DNA of 64,000 bases, from positions 1,860,001-1,924,000 of the forward strand of contig NZ_CP104861.1 in assembly GCF_025426255.1 (NCBI RefSeq). The letters are read 5' to 3'. Made by a program: the position numbers and the translations under genes. Source of the DNA: Pseudomonas fragi. GTDB lineage: Bacteria > Pseudomonadota > Gammaproteobacteria > Pseudomonadales > Pseudomonadaceae. This document shows positions 44,650-52,316 of this stretch, piece by piece (position 1 is the stretch's first letter; each line of letters begins with the position of its first letter). The notes under the pieces were generated by a model that was not told the origin of the DNA, did no database searches, and worked only from the letters and a program-made list of their open reading frames with translations.

Positions 44650-44869
44650 TGTTCAGTCCTCTGCCGGTAGGCAGCACGGGTACAGGCATCGAAGTGATGA
44701 GCTGTTGATAGTGAAGCAGCGGGCTGTGGTCTTACAAGTGTTTGAAAAAATATTTTCAGCTTGGGTTGGCTGTTTTAAAGGCCTGCGAGCGAATTATAAA
44801 AAAATAAAATTATATTTTAGGGTTCGGGTGCTTTGACTTAAGGCAAGCGTTGTCGTAGTTTTCGCCAAC

Positions 44870-44906
44870 TGGTCAGACATGTTGTTGATGATGTTCTACC
44901 AGACCG
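44870..44906. promoter_or_regulatory. GntR-type operator pair before the transporter operon
   Basis: TGGTCAGACA (44870-44879) and, inverted, TACCAGACCG (44897-44906), centres 27 bp apart. They end 28 bp before the transporter-binding-protein start at 44934. Confidence 0.65.
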
Positions 44907-44933
44907 TAAATAAAAATAAAAAACGAGGTTTCC

Positions 44934-46175
44934 ATGCACACCAAGACCACGCTGCGTCTGCTCACCCTCGGCACGACCCTGTTCGCTGGCATCGCCTGCG
45001 CTGATCCTTTGAAAGTGGCGTTGGTCGAGACCCTGTCGGGGCCGTCAGCCGCCACCGGGCAAATGTTTCGCGCCGCCACACGCTTTCAGATCGAACGGCT
45101 GAATGCCGAAGGCGGCTGGAATGGCGAACCGATCCAGCTTATCGAACTCGATAGCCAGGGAACCCCGGCAGGTGCTTCCGAGAAACTCAAAGCCGCCATT
45201 GGCAGCGGTGCGCAAATGATCGTTCAAGGTGCGTCCTCAGTGGCCGCAGGGCAGATCACTGAAGACGTGCGCAAGTACAACCTGCGCAACAAGGGTAAGG
45301 AGGTAGTGTTTCTCAACGTCGGGGGAGAAGCACTGGAACTGACGGGCAGCAAATGCCACTTCTACCACTTCCGTTTCAACGGGAATGCGCCGATACGGGT
45401 CAAAACCCTGGTGGTGGCGATGAAAGAAGCGGGCGCCTTGGGCAGTAAGGTCTATTCCATGAACCAGAACTACAGCTGGGGCTTGGACATGGAAAAAGCC
45501 ATTACTGAAAACGCGGCGACTGGTGGTTATCAGTTGGTAGGTAAAAGCCTGCATGACACCCAAAAGGTGCAGGACTTCTCGCCCTATATTGCTCGCATCC
45601 AGGCTTCGGGTGCCGAAACCGTGCTGACCGGCAACTGGGGCAACGACCTGTTGTTGCTGATGAAGGCCAGTCGCTCTGCCGGGTTGAAACTGCGCTTTGG
45701 CACCGCCTTTCTTGACCAGCCGGGTAACCTGGCCAACGCCGGAGATGTCGCGCTGGGGCACTACGTCTCCCATCCTTTCAATATCGAGGCGGCCGGTGAG
45801 GAGGGCGAACGCTTTGCCACTCAGTACCAGGCCAGCACCGGGCACCTGCCGGCTTACATCGAACCCCAGACCGTATTTGCCTTGCAGATGGTCGGCAATG
45901 TGCTGAAGAAACTGCCGGCACAAGACGGTCGCCTCAATACCCGCAGTTTCGCGCTGGCTCTGGAAAAAGCCAGCGACAGCAACCCGCTGGGTGAAGTGCG
46001 CATGCGGACCGAAGATCACCAATTGCTGATGCCGTTTGTGGTGTCGGTGGTCTCGAAAGAAGCTCGCTACAAAGTCGATGGCACTGACATGGGCTTCTTG
46101 CCGATCAAGTCGTTCAGTGCCGATGAAGCAGCAGCGCCTGTCCAGGACACCTGCCAGATGCAACGACCTGAGTGA
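44934..46175 (+). CDS. ABC transporter periplasmic substrate-binding protein (LivK-like, PBP1 fold)
   Basis: A 413-residue exported protein with signal peptide ending FAGIACA and a leucine/isoleucine/valine-type binding domain (VALVETLSGPSAATGQMFRAATRFQIERLNAEGGWNG). Proteins of this class bind amino acids, amides or aromatic and cyclic acids, so the name does not fix the ligand. Five genes of a complete Liv-type transporter follow in order. It lies 284 nt from the divergent regulator with operator-like sites between. Confidence 0.88.
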   Translation: MHTKTTLRLLTLGTTLFAGIACADPLKVALVETLSGPSAATGQMFRAATRFQIERLNAEGGWNGEPIQLIELDSQGTPAGASEKLKAAIGSGAQMIVQGASSVAAGQITEDVRKYNLRNKGKEVVFLNVGGEALELTGSKCHFYHFRFNGNAPIRVKTLVVAMKEAGALGSKVYSMNQNYSWGLDMEKAITENAATGGYQLVGKSLHDTQKVQDFSPYIARIQASGAETVLTGNWGNDLLLLMKASRSAGLKLRFGTAFLDQPGNLANAGDVALGHYVSHPFNIEAAGEEGERFATQYQASTGHLPAYIEPQTVFALQMVGNVLKKLPAQDGRLNTRSFALALEKASDSNPLGEVRMRTEDHQLLMPFVVSVVSKEARYKVDGTDMGFLPIKSFSADEAAAPVQDTCQMQRPE

Positions 46176-46234
46176 CGCCGCATGGCGTGCCGGCCGGTAC
46201 GTCTTTCTGTCCATCGCGAACGCTGGAGTCGCCT

Positions 46235-47176
46235 ATGGAATTTCTCACAGTTTCACTGCTTAACGGCGTGATCTACGGTCTGCTGCTGTTTATGGTTTCG
46301 GCCGGGTTGACGCTGATTTTCGGCATGATGGGCGTGCTCAATTTCGCCCATGCCTCCTTCTATATGGTGGGCGCCTACCTGGCCTATACCCTGCAGAAGT
46401 TTGTCGGTTTTACCAGTGCGGTACTGCTCTCGACCGTGCTGGTGGGCCTGCTCGGGGTGATCGTCGAGCGTTTCTTCCTGCGCCGGGTACACAAGCATGG
46501 CCACGCTCATGAACTGCTGCTGACCTTCGGCCTGACCTTTATCATTGCCGAGTTGATCAAGTTGTTCTACGGCAATTTTTCTGTCGAGTACCGGATCCCT
46601 GAGTTCCTCAATTTTGCTGCCTTCCAGGTATTCAACACGGATTACCCGTTCTATCGCCTGTTGATGGGCGGGGTTTCGCTGCTGGTGTTCGGCCTGATTT
46701 ACCTGCTGCTGACCCGCACTCGGGTCGGCATCGTCGTGCGGGCGGCGATCCATCGTCCGCAGATGGCCGAGGCCCTGGGGCATAACGTGCCTCTGGTGTT
46801 CATGGCGGTATTCGGTATCGGTGCGGCACTGGCGGGGCTGGCCGGAGCGCTGGCCGGAGCGTTCTACACCACCAATCCGAATATGGCCCTGGAGCTGGGC
46901 GTCATCGTCTTTGTCGTGGTGGTTGTCGGCGGTCTGGGTTCGATGGCCGGGGCAATGATCGCTTCGCTGTTGATCGGATTGATCTCCTCGTTCGCAGTAG
47001 GTGTGGACCTCAGCCTGGCTTCGCTCTTCGGTTTGCTGGGGGCAGGTGACTGGGCACAGCAGATGGGTGGGCTGATGACCCTCAAAGTGTCCAGCGTGGC
47101 GGCAACCATTCCGTTTGCACTGATGCTGCTGATTTTGCTGATCCGGCCGTCCGGGCTGATGGGCGAGAAGGGATAA
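46235..47176 (+). CDS. Branched-chain-type ABC transporter permease (LivH-like)
   Basis: A 313-residue polytopic permease. It opens MEFLTVSLLNGVIYGLLLFM and has GLTLIFGMMGVLNFAHASFYMVGAYL, the hallmark of LivH proteins, and a late GGLGSMAGAM. CTGGAG precedes the ATG at 46235. It lies 3 nt before the second permease gene. Pairs with LivM to form the membrane channel. Confidence 0.9.
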   Translation: MEFLTVSLLNGVIYGLLLFMVSAGLTLIFGMMGVLNFAHASFYMVGAYLAYTLQKFVGFTSAVLLSTVLVGLLGVIVERFFLRRVHKHGHAHELLLTFGLTFIIAELIKLFYGNFSVEYRIPEFLNFAAFQVFNTDYPFYRLLMGGVSLLVFGLIYLLLTRTRVGIVVRAAIHRPQMAEALGHNVPLVFMAVFGIGAALAGLAGALAGAFYTTNPNMALELGVIVFVVVVVGGLGSMAGAMIASLLIGLISSFAVGVDLSLASLFGLLGAGDWAQQMGGLMTLKVSSVAATIPFALMLLILLIRPSGLMGEKG

Positions 47177-47179
47177 ACC

Positions 47180-48457
47180 ATGAAACTTACGAAAATCCTC
47201 CTGGCGGTGTTGTTGCTGGCCCTGCTGGTGCTGCCCGCCATCCTGCCGGCAGCGATGGTCAATGCGGCTATTCAGATGCTTATCGCAGCCTTGTTTGCCT
47301 GTGCCTTCAACTTGTTGTGTGGGCAGGGCGGCATGCTTTCGTTCGGCCACGCGGCATACTTCGGCGTTGGTTCGTTCGCCACATTACACGCGATGAATGC
47401 GCTAAATGGCGAAGGTTTGCTGCCAACGCCGTTGCTGCCACTGATCGGTGCCTTGGGCGGCTTTATCTGCGGTTTGTGTGCTGGCTGGTTTGCCACCAAA
47501 CGGGCGGGTGTCTACTTCTCCATGATTACCCTGGCGCTGGCTGAGCTGCTGCATTCCCTGGCCCCGCACCTGAGTATGCTGTTCGGTGGTGAGGCGGGTA
47601 TTTCGTCCATGCGCTCCCCTGCCTGGGGCCTGGATTTCGGCGACGCCACCCAGGTGTACTACCTGACGCTGGGCTGGGTGGTGCTGTCGATTGCCTTGCT
47701 CTATGCCTTCACGCTGACCCCTATGGGGCGTTTGACCTTCGCCCTGCGCGAGAACGGCCACCGGCTGCAGTTCCTGGGCTACAACGTGCATCGTTTACGG
47801 GTGCTGGTATTTGCCTTGTCGGCAATGTTCGCCGGTATCGCCGGGGGCTTGCAGGCGCTGAACCTGGAGTCGGCCAACTACGTGTTGTTCGACATGCGCT
47901 TTTCCGCAGAAGTGGTGCTCAATACATACATCGGCGGGGTTAACGTGTTCCTCGGGCCGGTGCTCGGCGCAGCGCTGATGACGTTTTTTGGCAATGCTGC
48001 CTCCGACCTTACGCAGTCCTGGTTGCTGTATCAGGGCCTGCTGTTCGTTTTGGTGATGATGTTCATGCCCAGTGGCCTGGCCGGACTGGTGCTGTGCTGG
48101 AGTGCGCAAATTCGTCGGCGCGGCTGGCTGGCGGTCATCCCGGCGGCGTTGTCTGCGCTGATCACTGCGGGGCTGTTGAGCCTGGCGGTGGTGTTTGCGA
48201 TCGAAACGTTGCAGCGGGTGTTTAGCCAGGACTATCAGGCGCTGCTGATAGCGGACCAGCCCTGGCCTGCAATCAGCCTGTTCGGTCGTGAATGGCTACC
48301 GGGCGCGCTGCTGACCTGGGCCATGCCGTTGCTGCTGGGGTTGGCGGGGTTGCTGGTCTTGAAGCTGGCTCGTCGGCAATGGCTGCGTCTGCTGGACGAT
48401 GAGCCGGCGGCCGGGCCCGTCGCCCTCAGATCTCGGGTCGAAGGAGAACAATCATGA
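47180..48457 (+). CDS. Branched-chain-type ABC transporter permease (LivM-like) with C-terminal extension
   Basis: A 425-residue permease. FNLLCGQGGMLSFGHAAYFGVGSF and AGIAGGLQALNLESANY are LivM signatures. About 100 residues follow the normal permease end, including two more hydrophobic segments (AVIPAALSALITAGLLSLAVVFAI; GALLTWAMPLLLGLAGLLVLKL). The extension is uncommon and its role unknown. Its stop overlaps the next ATG (ATGA at 48454-48457), giving coupled translation. Confidence 0.9.
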   Translation: MKLTKILLAVLLLALLVLPAILPAAMVNAAIQMLIAALFACAFNLLCGQGGMLSFGHAAYFGVGSFATLHAMNALNGEGLLPTPLLPLIGALGGFICGLCAGWFATKRAGVYFSMITLALAELLHSLAPHLSMLFGGEAGISSMRSPAWGLDFGDATQVYYLTLGWVVLSIALLYAFTLTPMGRLTFALRENGHRLQFLGYNVHRLRVLVFALSAMFAGIAGGLQALNLESANYVLFDMRFSAEVVLNTYIGGVNVFLGPVLGAALMTFFGNAASDLTQSWLLYQGLLFVLVMMFMPSGLAGLVLCWSAQIRRRGWLAVIPAALSALITAGLLSLAVVFAIETLQRVFSQDYQALLIADQPWPAISLFGREWLPGALLTWAMPLLLGLAGLLVLKLARRQWLRLLDDEPAAGPVALRSRVEGEQS

Positions 48458-49209
48458 GCCGTGCAATCCTGCAGTTACGCGATGTGCACAAGTCATTTGG
48501 CGAGGCACACATCATTCGTGGTGCGCAGCTTGAGTTGCACACCGGGGAACGCCACGCGGTGATCGGTCCCAACGGGGCGGGCAAGTCGACCTTGTTCCAT
48601 TTGATTTCCGGGCAGTTGCAGCCCAGCAGCGGGCAGATTCTCCTGGGTGAGGAAGCGATCCAGGGTTATTCGCCGCAGCACATTAATCACTTGGGGTTGT
48701 CGCGTTCGTTTCAGATCACCAACATTTTTCCCGGACTTTCGGTGTTCGAAAACCTGCGTATCGCAGTCATGCGCAAACACGGGATGCAATACCACTTCTG
48801 GCGCTCGATCCAGCGTTACTCTGAGGTGCGCGCACAGACCGAGCAACTGCTCGAACAGGTGCGGCTACAGGACAAGCAAACAGTGTGCGCAGCCGAACTG
48901 TCCTACTCCGAGCAGCGCGCCCTGGAGATAGGCATGACCCTGGCCTGTGACCCTCGGGTGATCCTGCTGGACGAGCCGATGGCGGGCATGTCCCATGAGG
49001 AAACCGACTACGCCCTGAACCTGATTCGCGAGGTTACCCAGGGGCGTTCGCTACTGATTGTCGAGCATGACATGGACGTGGTGTTCTCCCTGTGCGACCG
49101 CATCAGCGTACTGGTGTACGGCGAAGTCATAGCCACTGGCACGCCGGATCAGATCCGCGCTGACCGTCGGGTGCAGGAAGCCTATCTGGGAGAGGAGCAA
49201 TGCGCATGA
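48454..49209 (+). CDS. Branched-chain-type ABC transporter ATPase (LivG-like)
   Basis: A 251-residue ATPase: Walker A GPNGAGKST, signature region LSYSEQRALEIGMTLA and Walker B VILLDEPMAGMS followed by the switch VEHDMD. The C-terminal EVIATGTPDQI is typical of LivG. The signature LSYSEQ is a variant of the usual LSYGxQ. It overlaps livM by 4 nt and livF by 10 nt. Confidence 0.91.
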   Translation: MSRAILQLRDVHKSFGEAHIIRGAQLELHTGERHAVIGPNGAGKSTLFHLISGQLQPSSGQILLGEEAIQGYSPQHINHLGLSRSFQITNIFPGLSVFENLRIAVMRKHGMQYHFWRSIQRYSEVRAQTEQLLEQVRLQDKQTVCAAELSYSEQRALEIGMTLACDPRVILLDEPMAGMSHEETDYALNLIREVTQGRSLLIVEHDMDVVFSLCDRISVLVYGEVIATGTPDQIRADRRVQEAYLGEEQCA

Positions 49210-49928
49210 ACTCGATTTCGCCAAACCTGCTGTCGATCAGCGATCTGCATGTTCATTACGGCAAGAGCCATGTGTTGCATGGGGTCGACTTGAGCATCGG
49301 TCATAACGAAGTGGTAAGCCTGCTTGGGCGCAATGGCGCCGGGCGTTCGACCACCATGAAAGCAGTAATGGGCCTGGTGCCGCCCAGTGCGGGCAGCATC
49401 CAGCTGGGGGGGCGGGAGCTGACGGGGCTGCGTCCGTACCGCATCAGTCGCGCCGGAGTCGGTTTTGTTCCGGAGGAGCGTGAAGTATTCGCCAACCTCA
49501 GCGTCGAGGAAAACCTGCGCATGGGGCAGCAAGTGGCGACTGACGGTGCCACGGCATGGACCGTCGAGCAGATGTTCGACTACTTTCCGCGACTGCGCGA
49601 GCGACGCAACACGGGTGCAGGCAACCTTTCGGGTGGCGAGCAGCAGATGCTCACCCTGTGCCGTTCGCTGCTGGGCTGTCCCAAAGTGCTGATGATCGAC
49701 GAACCCACCGAGGGGCTGGCACCGAAGATTGTCGCCGTGGTCGCCGAGGCCATTCGCGATATTCACCGGCGAGGCGTCTCAATCCTGCTGGTAGAACAGA
49801 AGCTGACTATCGCCCTCAAGGTCTCCAGCCGTGTCTGCGTAATGGGGCATGGGCGGATCGTCTTCGAGGGCACGCCCCAGGCACTCACCGATGACCCGAG
49901 CCTGATGAAGGAGTGGCTGGCGGTCTGA
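49200..49928 (+). CDS. Branched-chain-type ABC transporter ATPase (LivF-like)
   Basis: A 242-residue ATPase. Walker B (VLMIDEPTEGLAPKI), signature (LSGGEQQMLTLCRSL) and switch (LLVEQ) are normal, but Walker A reads GRNGAGRSTTM, with Arg where Lys usually contacts the phosphates. This variant occurs in part of the LivF family, so it does not by itself mean inactivity. The gene overlaps livG by 10 nt; the Met two codons on (49206) is an alternative start. Confidence 0.9.
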   Translation: MRMNSISPNLLSISDLHVHYGKSHVLHGVDLSIGHNEVVSLLGRNGAGRSTTMKAVMGLVPPSAGSIQLGGRELTGLRPYRISRAGVGFVPEEREVFANLSVEENLRMGQQVATDGATAWTVEQMFDYFPRLRERRNTGAGNLSGGEQQMLTLCRSLLGCPKVLMIDEPTEGLAPKIVAVVAEAIRDIHRRGVSILLVEQKLTIALKVSSRVCVMGHGRIVFEGTPQALTDDPSLMKEWLAV

Positions 49929-50044
49929 GGTCGCAAGCGCGTTTAACCGGCAGGTCCGCCTGCCATTTTCTACCTGATCCCATCGCCGACCTCGTGTGCG
50001 CAAGGGATCGTTGTGTCTGCAATCCACCGGGAATAACAATAAAA

Positions 50045-51286
50045 ATGAGCCTATCTAAACATTTCAGCGCACGACCACTGTTGTTGCTCAGTACTTTGCC
50101 GGGCTTGGCCCTGGCCCAGGAGCAAGGTTTTATCGAGGACGCCAAGGCCAGCGTGCAGATGCGCAACTTCTATTTCAATCGTGACTTTCGCGACAGTGGC
50201 GCCGCCAGGGCCAAGAGCGAGGAGTGGGCCCAGGGGTTCTTGCTCAATGCTCAGTCCGGCTACACCCAAGGTACCGTCGGTGTGGGGGTCGATATTATCG
50301 GTCGCCTCGGGGTCAAGCTCGACAGCGGCGGTGGGCGCGCAGGCAGCTTGTTGCTGCCCAATGACGGCAATGGTTCCGCAGATGATTTCTCCAGCCTGGG
50401 GGCGGCGGTCAAGATGAAAGTGTCCAGGACCGAACTGAAAGTCGGGGAGCTGCTGCCGACCCTGCCGATCCTTCAGTACAACGATGCGCGCTTGCTGCCG
50501 CAGACCTTTCAGGGCGCCATGCTGACCTCCAGGGAAATCACCGGGCTGACCCTCAATGCCGGGCAGATGCGCTCGTTCACCCAGCGCAACTCGAGCAATC
50601 GTGAAGACTTGTTCATCGATGGCCGCGCCTTCGCCACATCTGATCGTTACAACTACTTGGGCGGCGAATACCGTTTCAATCAGGAGCGGACCATGGTGGG
50701 CCTGTGGGGCGCACAACTGGAGGATATCTACCGTCAGCGCTTTATCCAGTTCACCCACAAACAACCGGTTGGCGCCTGGACGCTGGGCGCGAATATCGGC
50801 CTGCTGGATTCCGAAGAAGAGGGTCAGGCCAAGGCTGGGCAGATCGACAACCGTTCGTTCTTCACGGCCCTGAGTGCAGGATTGGGCGGGCATACGCTGA
50901 TGGCCGCCTGGCAGCGTATGTATGGCGATGACGGCACCATCTGGTTGAGCCCCACCACCACCGTGCTGCCCAGCGATATCCAGGTGCGCAATTTTGCCTC
51001 CGCCGAAGAGAAAGCCTGGCAACTGCGCTACGACTACAACTTTGTCGCTCTGGGTGTCCCTGGGCTTAGCGCCTTCGTGCGCTACGTCAATGGCGACAAT
51101 GTGGCGGTTGCTGGTGGTAACGGCGGCAAGGAATGGGAGCGGGATTTCGACCTGTCCTATGTGATCCAGAGCGGGCCTTTGAAGAACCTCGGGCTGCGCT
51201 GGAGGAATGCCATGGTGCGCTCCAATTTCGGCCCCTCAGTGGACGATAACCGGCTGATTGTAAGCTACAGCCTGGCGCTGTTCTGA
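50045..51286 (+). CDS. OprD family outer-membrane porin
   Basis: A 413-residue outer-membrane channel with signal peptide MSLSKHFSARPLLLLSTLPGLALA and an OprD-type start of the barrel (GFIEDAKASVQMRNFYFNRDF). Further hallmark strands are EWAQGFLLNAQSGYTQGTVGVGVD and GGEYRFNQ, ending in the C-terminal Phe of SYSLALF. OprD channels take up specific carboxylates or amino acids. It follows the Liv-type ABC genes by 116 nt and likely provides outer-membrane entry for the same compound. The ATG at 50045 was chosen as it begins the signal peptide. Confidence 0.92.
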   Translation: MSLSKHFSARPLLLLSTLPGLALAQEQGFIEDAKASVQMRNFYFNRDFRDSGAARAKSEEWAQGFLLNAQSGYTQGTVGVGVDIIGRLGVKLDSGGGRAGSLLLPNDGNGSADDFSSLGAAVKMKVSRTELKVGELLPTLPILQYNDARLLPQTFQGAMLTSREITGLTLNAGQMRSFTQRNSSNREDLFIDGRAFATSDRYNYLGGEYRFNQERTMVGLWGAQLEDIYRQRFIQFTHKQPVGAWTLGANIGLLDSEEEGQAKAGQIDNRSFFTALSAGLGGHTLMAAWQRMYGDDGTIWLSPTTTVLPSDIQVRNFASAEEKAWQLRYDYNFVALGVPGLSAFVRYVNGDNVAVAGGNGGKEWERDFDLSYVIQSGPLKNLGLRWRNAMVRSNFGPSVDDNRLIVSYSLALF

Positions 51287-51355
51287 TCGTTGCAGCAGGG
51301 TATTTTCAACAAATCCCTTTGACAGACTCCTGGCAGCGAGTTAATTTTTTGCTAC

Positions 51356-51391
51356 TGGTCTGACAAGTAGTTTTAAATGTATGACCAGACA
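51356..51391. promoter_or_regulatory. GntR-type operator pair before the dehydrogenase operon
   Basis: TGGTCTGACA (51356-51365) and, inverted, TGACCAGACA (51382-51391), centres 26 bp apart, 21 bp before the SDR start. Spacing and sequence match the pair at 44870-44906. Confidence 0.7.
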
Positions 51392-51411
51392 TAAAAACAA
51401 GTGAGAACAGC

Positions 51412-52254
51412 ATGTCCCATCCAGATATTTCTCCTGCTACCTCCCAACAGTCACGGTCCGATGCAGCCGTTTTCCAGCACAGTGCCTATGCCGGTATCGA
51501 CGGCAAGGTGGTGGTCGTAACCGGCGGCGGTAGCGGCATAGGCCTGGCCTTGGCCGAAGGCTTTGCCCGCAACGGCGCGCACTTGCTGCTGATCGATATC
51601 AATGCCCAGGCCATGGCGGACGCCAAGAGCGCGTTGCAGCACAATTTTCCGTCGACACGGGTTGAATGTTTCCTGGCTTCGGTCACCGACGAAGCTGCTG
51701 TCGAAGCTGCCTTCGCTCACGCCAAGGCGTGTTTCGGGCGTATCGATGTGTTGCTCAACAACGCGGGCGTATCGATCAACAAACCGTCCCTGGACATCAC
51801 TCCCACCGAATGGCGTCGGGCCATCGAGATTAATTTCAACAGCGTGTTCTTCTGCGCCCAAGCGGCAGCACGACACATGATCGACCAACAGAGCGGGGTG
51901 ATTATCAACACCTCGTCGATGTGGGGCGTGTCCCATTCCGCGGATCGCACTGCGTACTGCGCAACCAAGGCCGCTGTGGTCTCCATGACCAAGTGCCTGG
52001 CGGTGGAGTGGGCCGGGCATGGTATCCGCATGAATGCCATCGGCCCGGGCTATACCCGGACTCCGCTGGTGGAAGAACTGCAACGTGCTGGCCGCCTGGA
52101 CGTCGAAGCCCTGCGCAAGCGCACACCGCTGCAACGCCTCGGTGAACCGGGCGAAATGGCTGAGCTGGCGCTGTTTCTGGCCTCCAGCAGCGCGACCTTC
52201 ATCACCGGGCAAATTTACGTATCGGACGGCGGCTGGACCGCTAACGGCTTCTAG
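51412..52254 (+). CDS. Short-chain dehydrogenase/reductase (SDR)
   Basis: A 280-residue classical SDR with a 30-residue N-terminal extension before the Rossmann motif TGGGSGIGLALAEGFA. It shows NNAGVSIN, the catalytic Ser in NTSSMWGVSH and the YCATKAA Tyr-Lys pair, and ends ITGQIYVSDGGWTANGF. ID at strand 2 end suggests NAD preference. First gene of the E1-E2-E3 operon, directly after an operator pair, so it probably oxidises an alcohol to the ketone that feeds the complex. Confidence 0.87.
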   Translation: MSHPDISPATSQQSRSDAAVFQHSAYAGIDGKVVVVTGGGSGIGLALAEGFARNGAHLLLIDINAQAMADAKSALQHNFPSTRVECFLASVTDEAAVEAAFAHAKACFGRIDVLLNNAGVSINKPSLDITPTEWRRAIEINFNSVFFCAQAAARHMIDQQSGVIINTSSMWGVSHSADRTAYCATKAAVVSMTKCLAVEWAGHGIRMNAIGPGYTRTPLVEELQRAGRLDVEALRKRTPLQRLGEPGEMAELALFLASSSATFITGQIYVSDGGWTANGF

Positions 52255-52316
52255 TTCGCCCTCGTTGCGCGGGCCCGCCGTGGCCTGTCGATTCAAGTCA
52301 TTTGTGGAGAAGTGAA

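Noticed and set aside
46253..47350. 365-codon minus-strand frame antisense to the LivH-like gene
   Set aside because: Gln/His-rich translation typical of antisense frames in high-GC permease genes; no domain.
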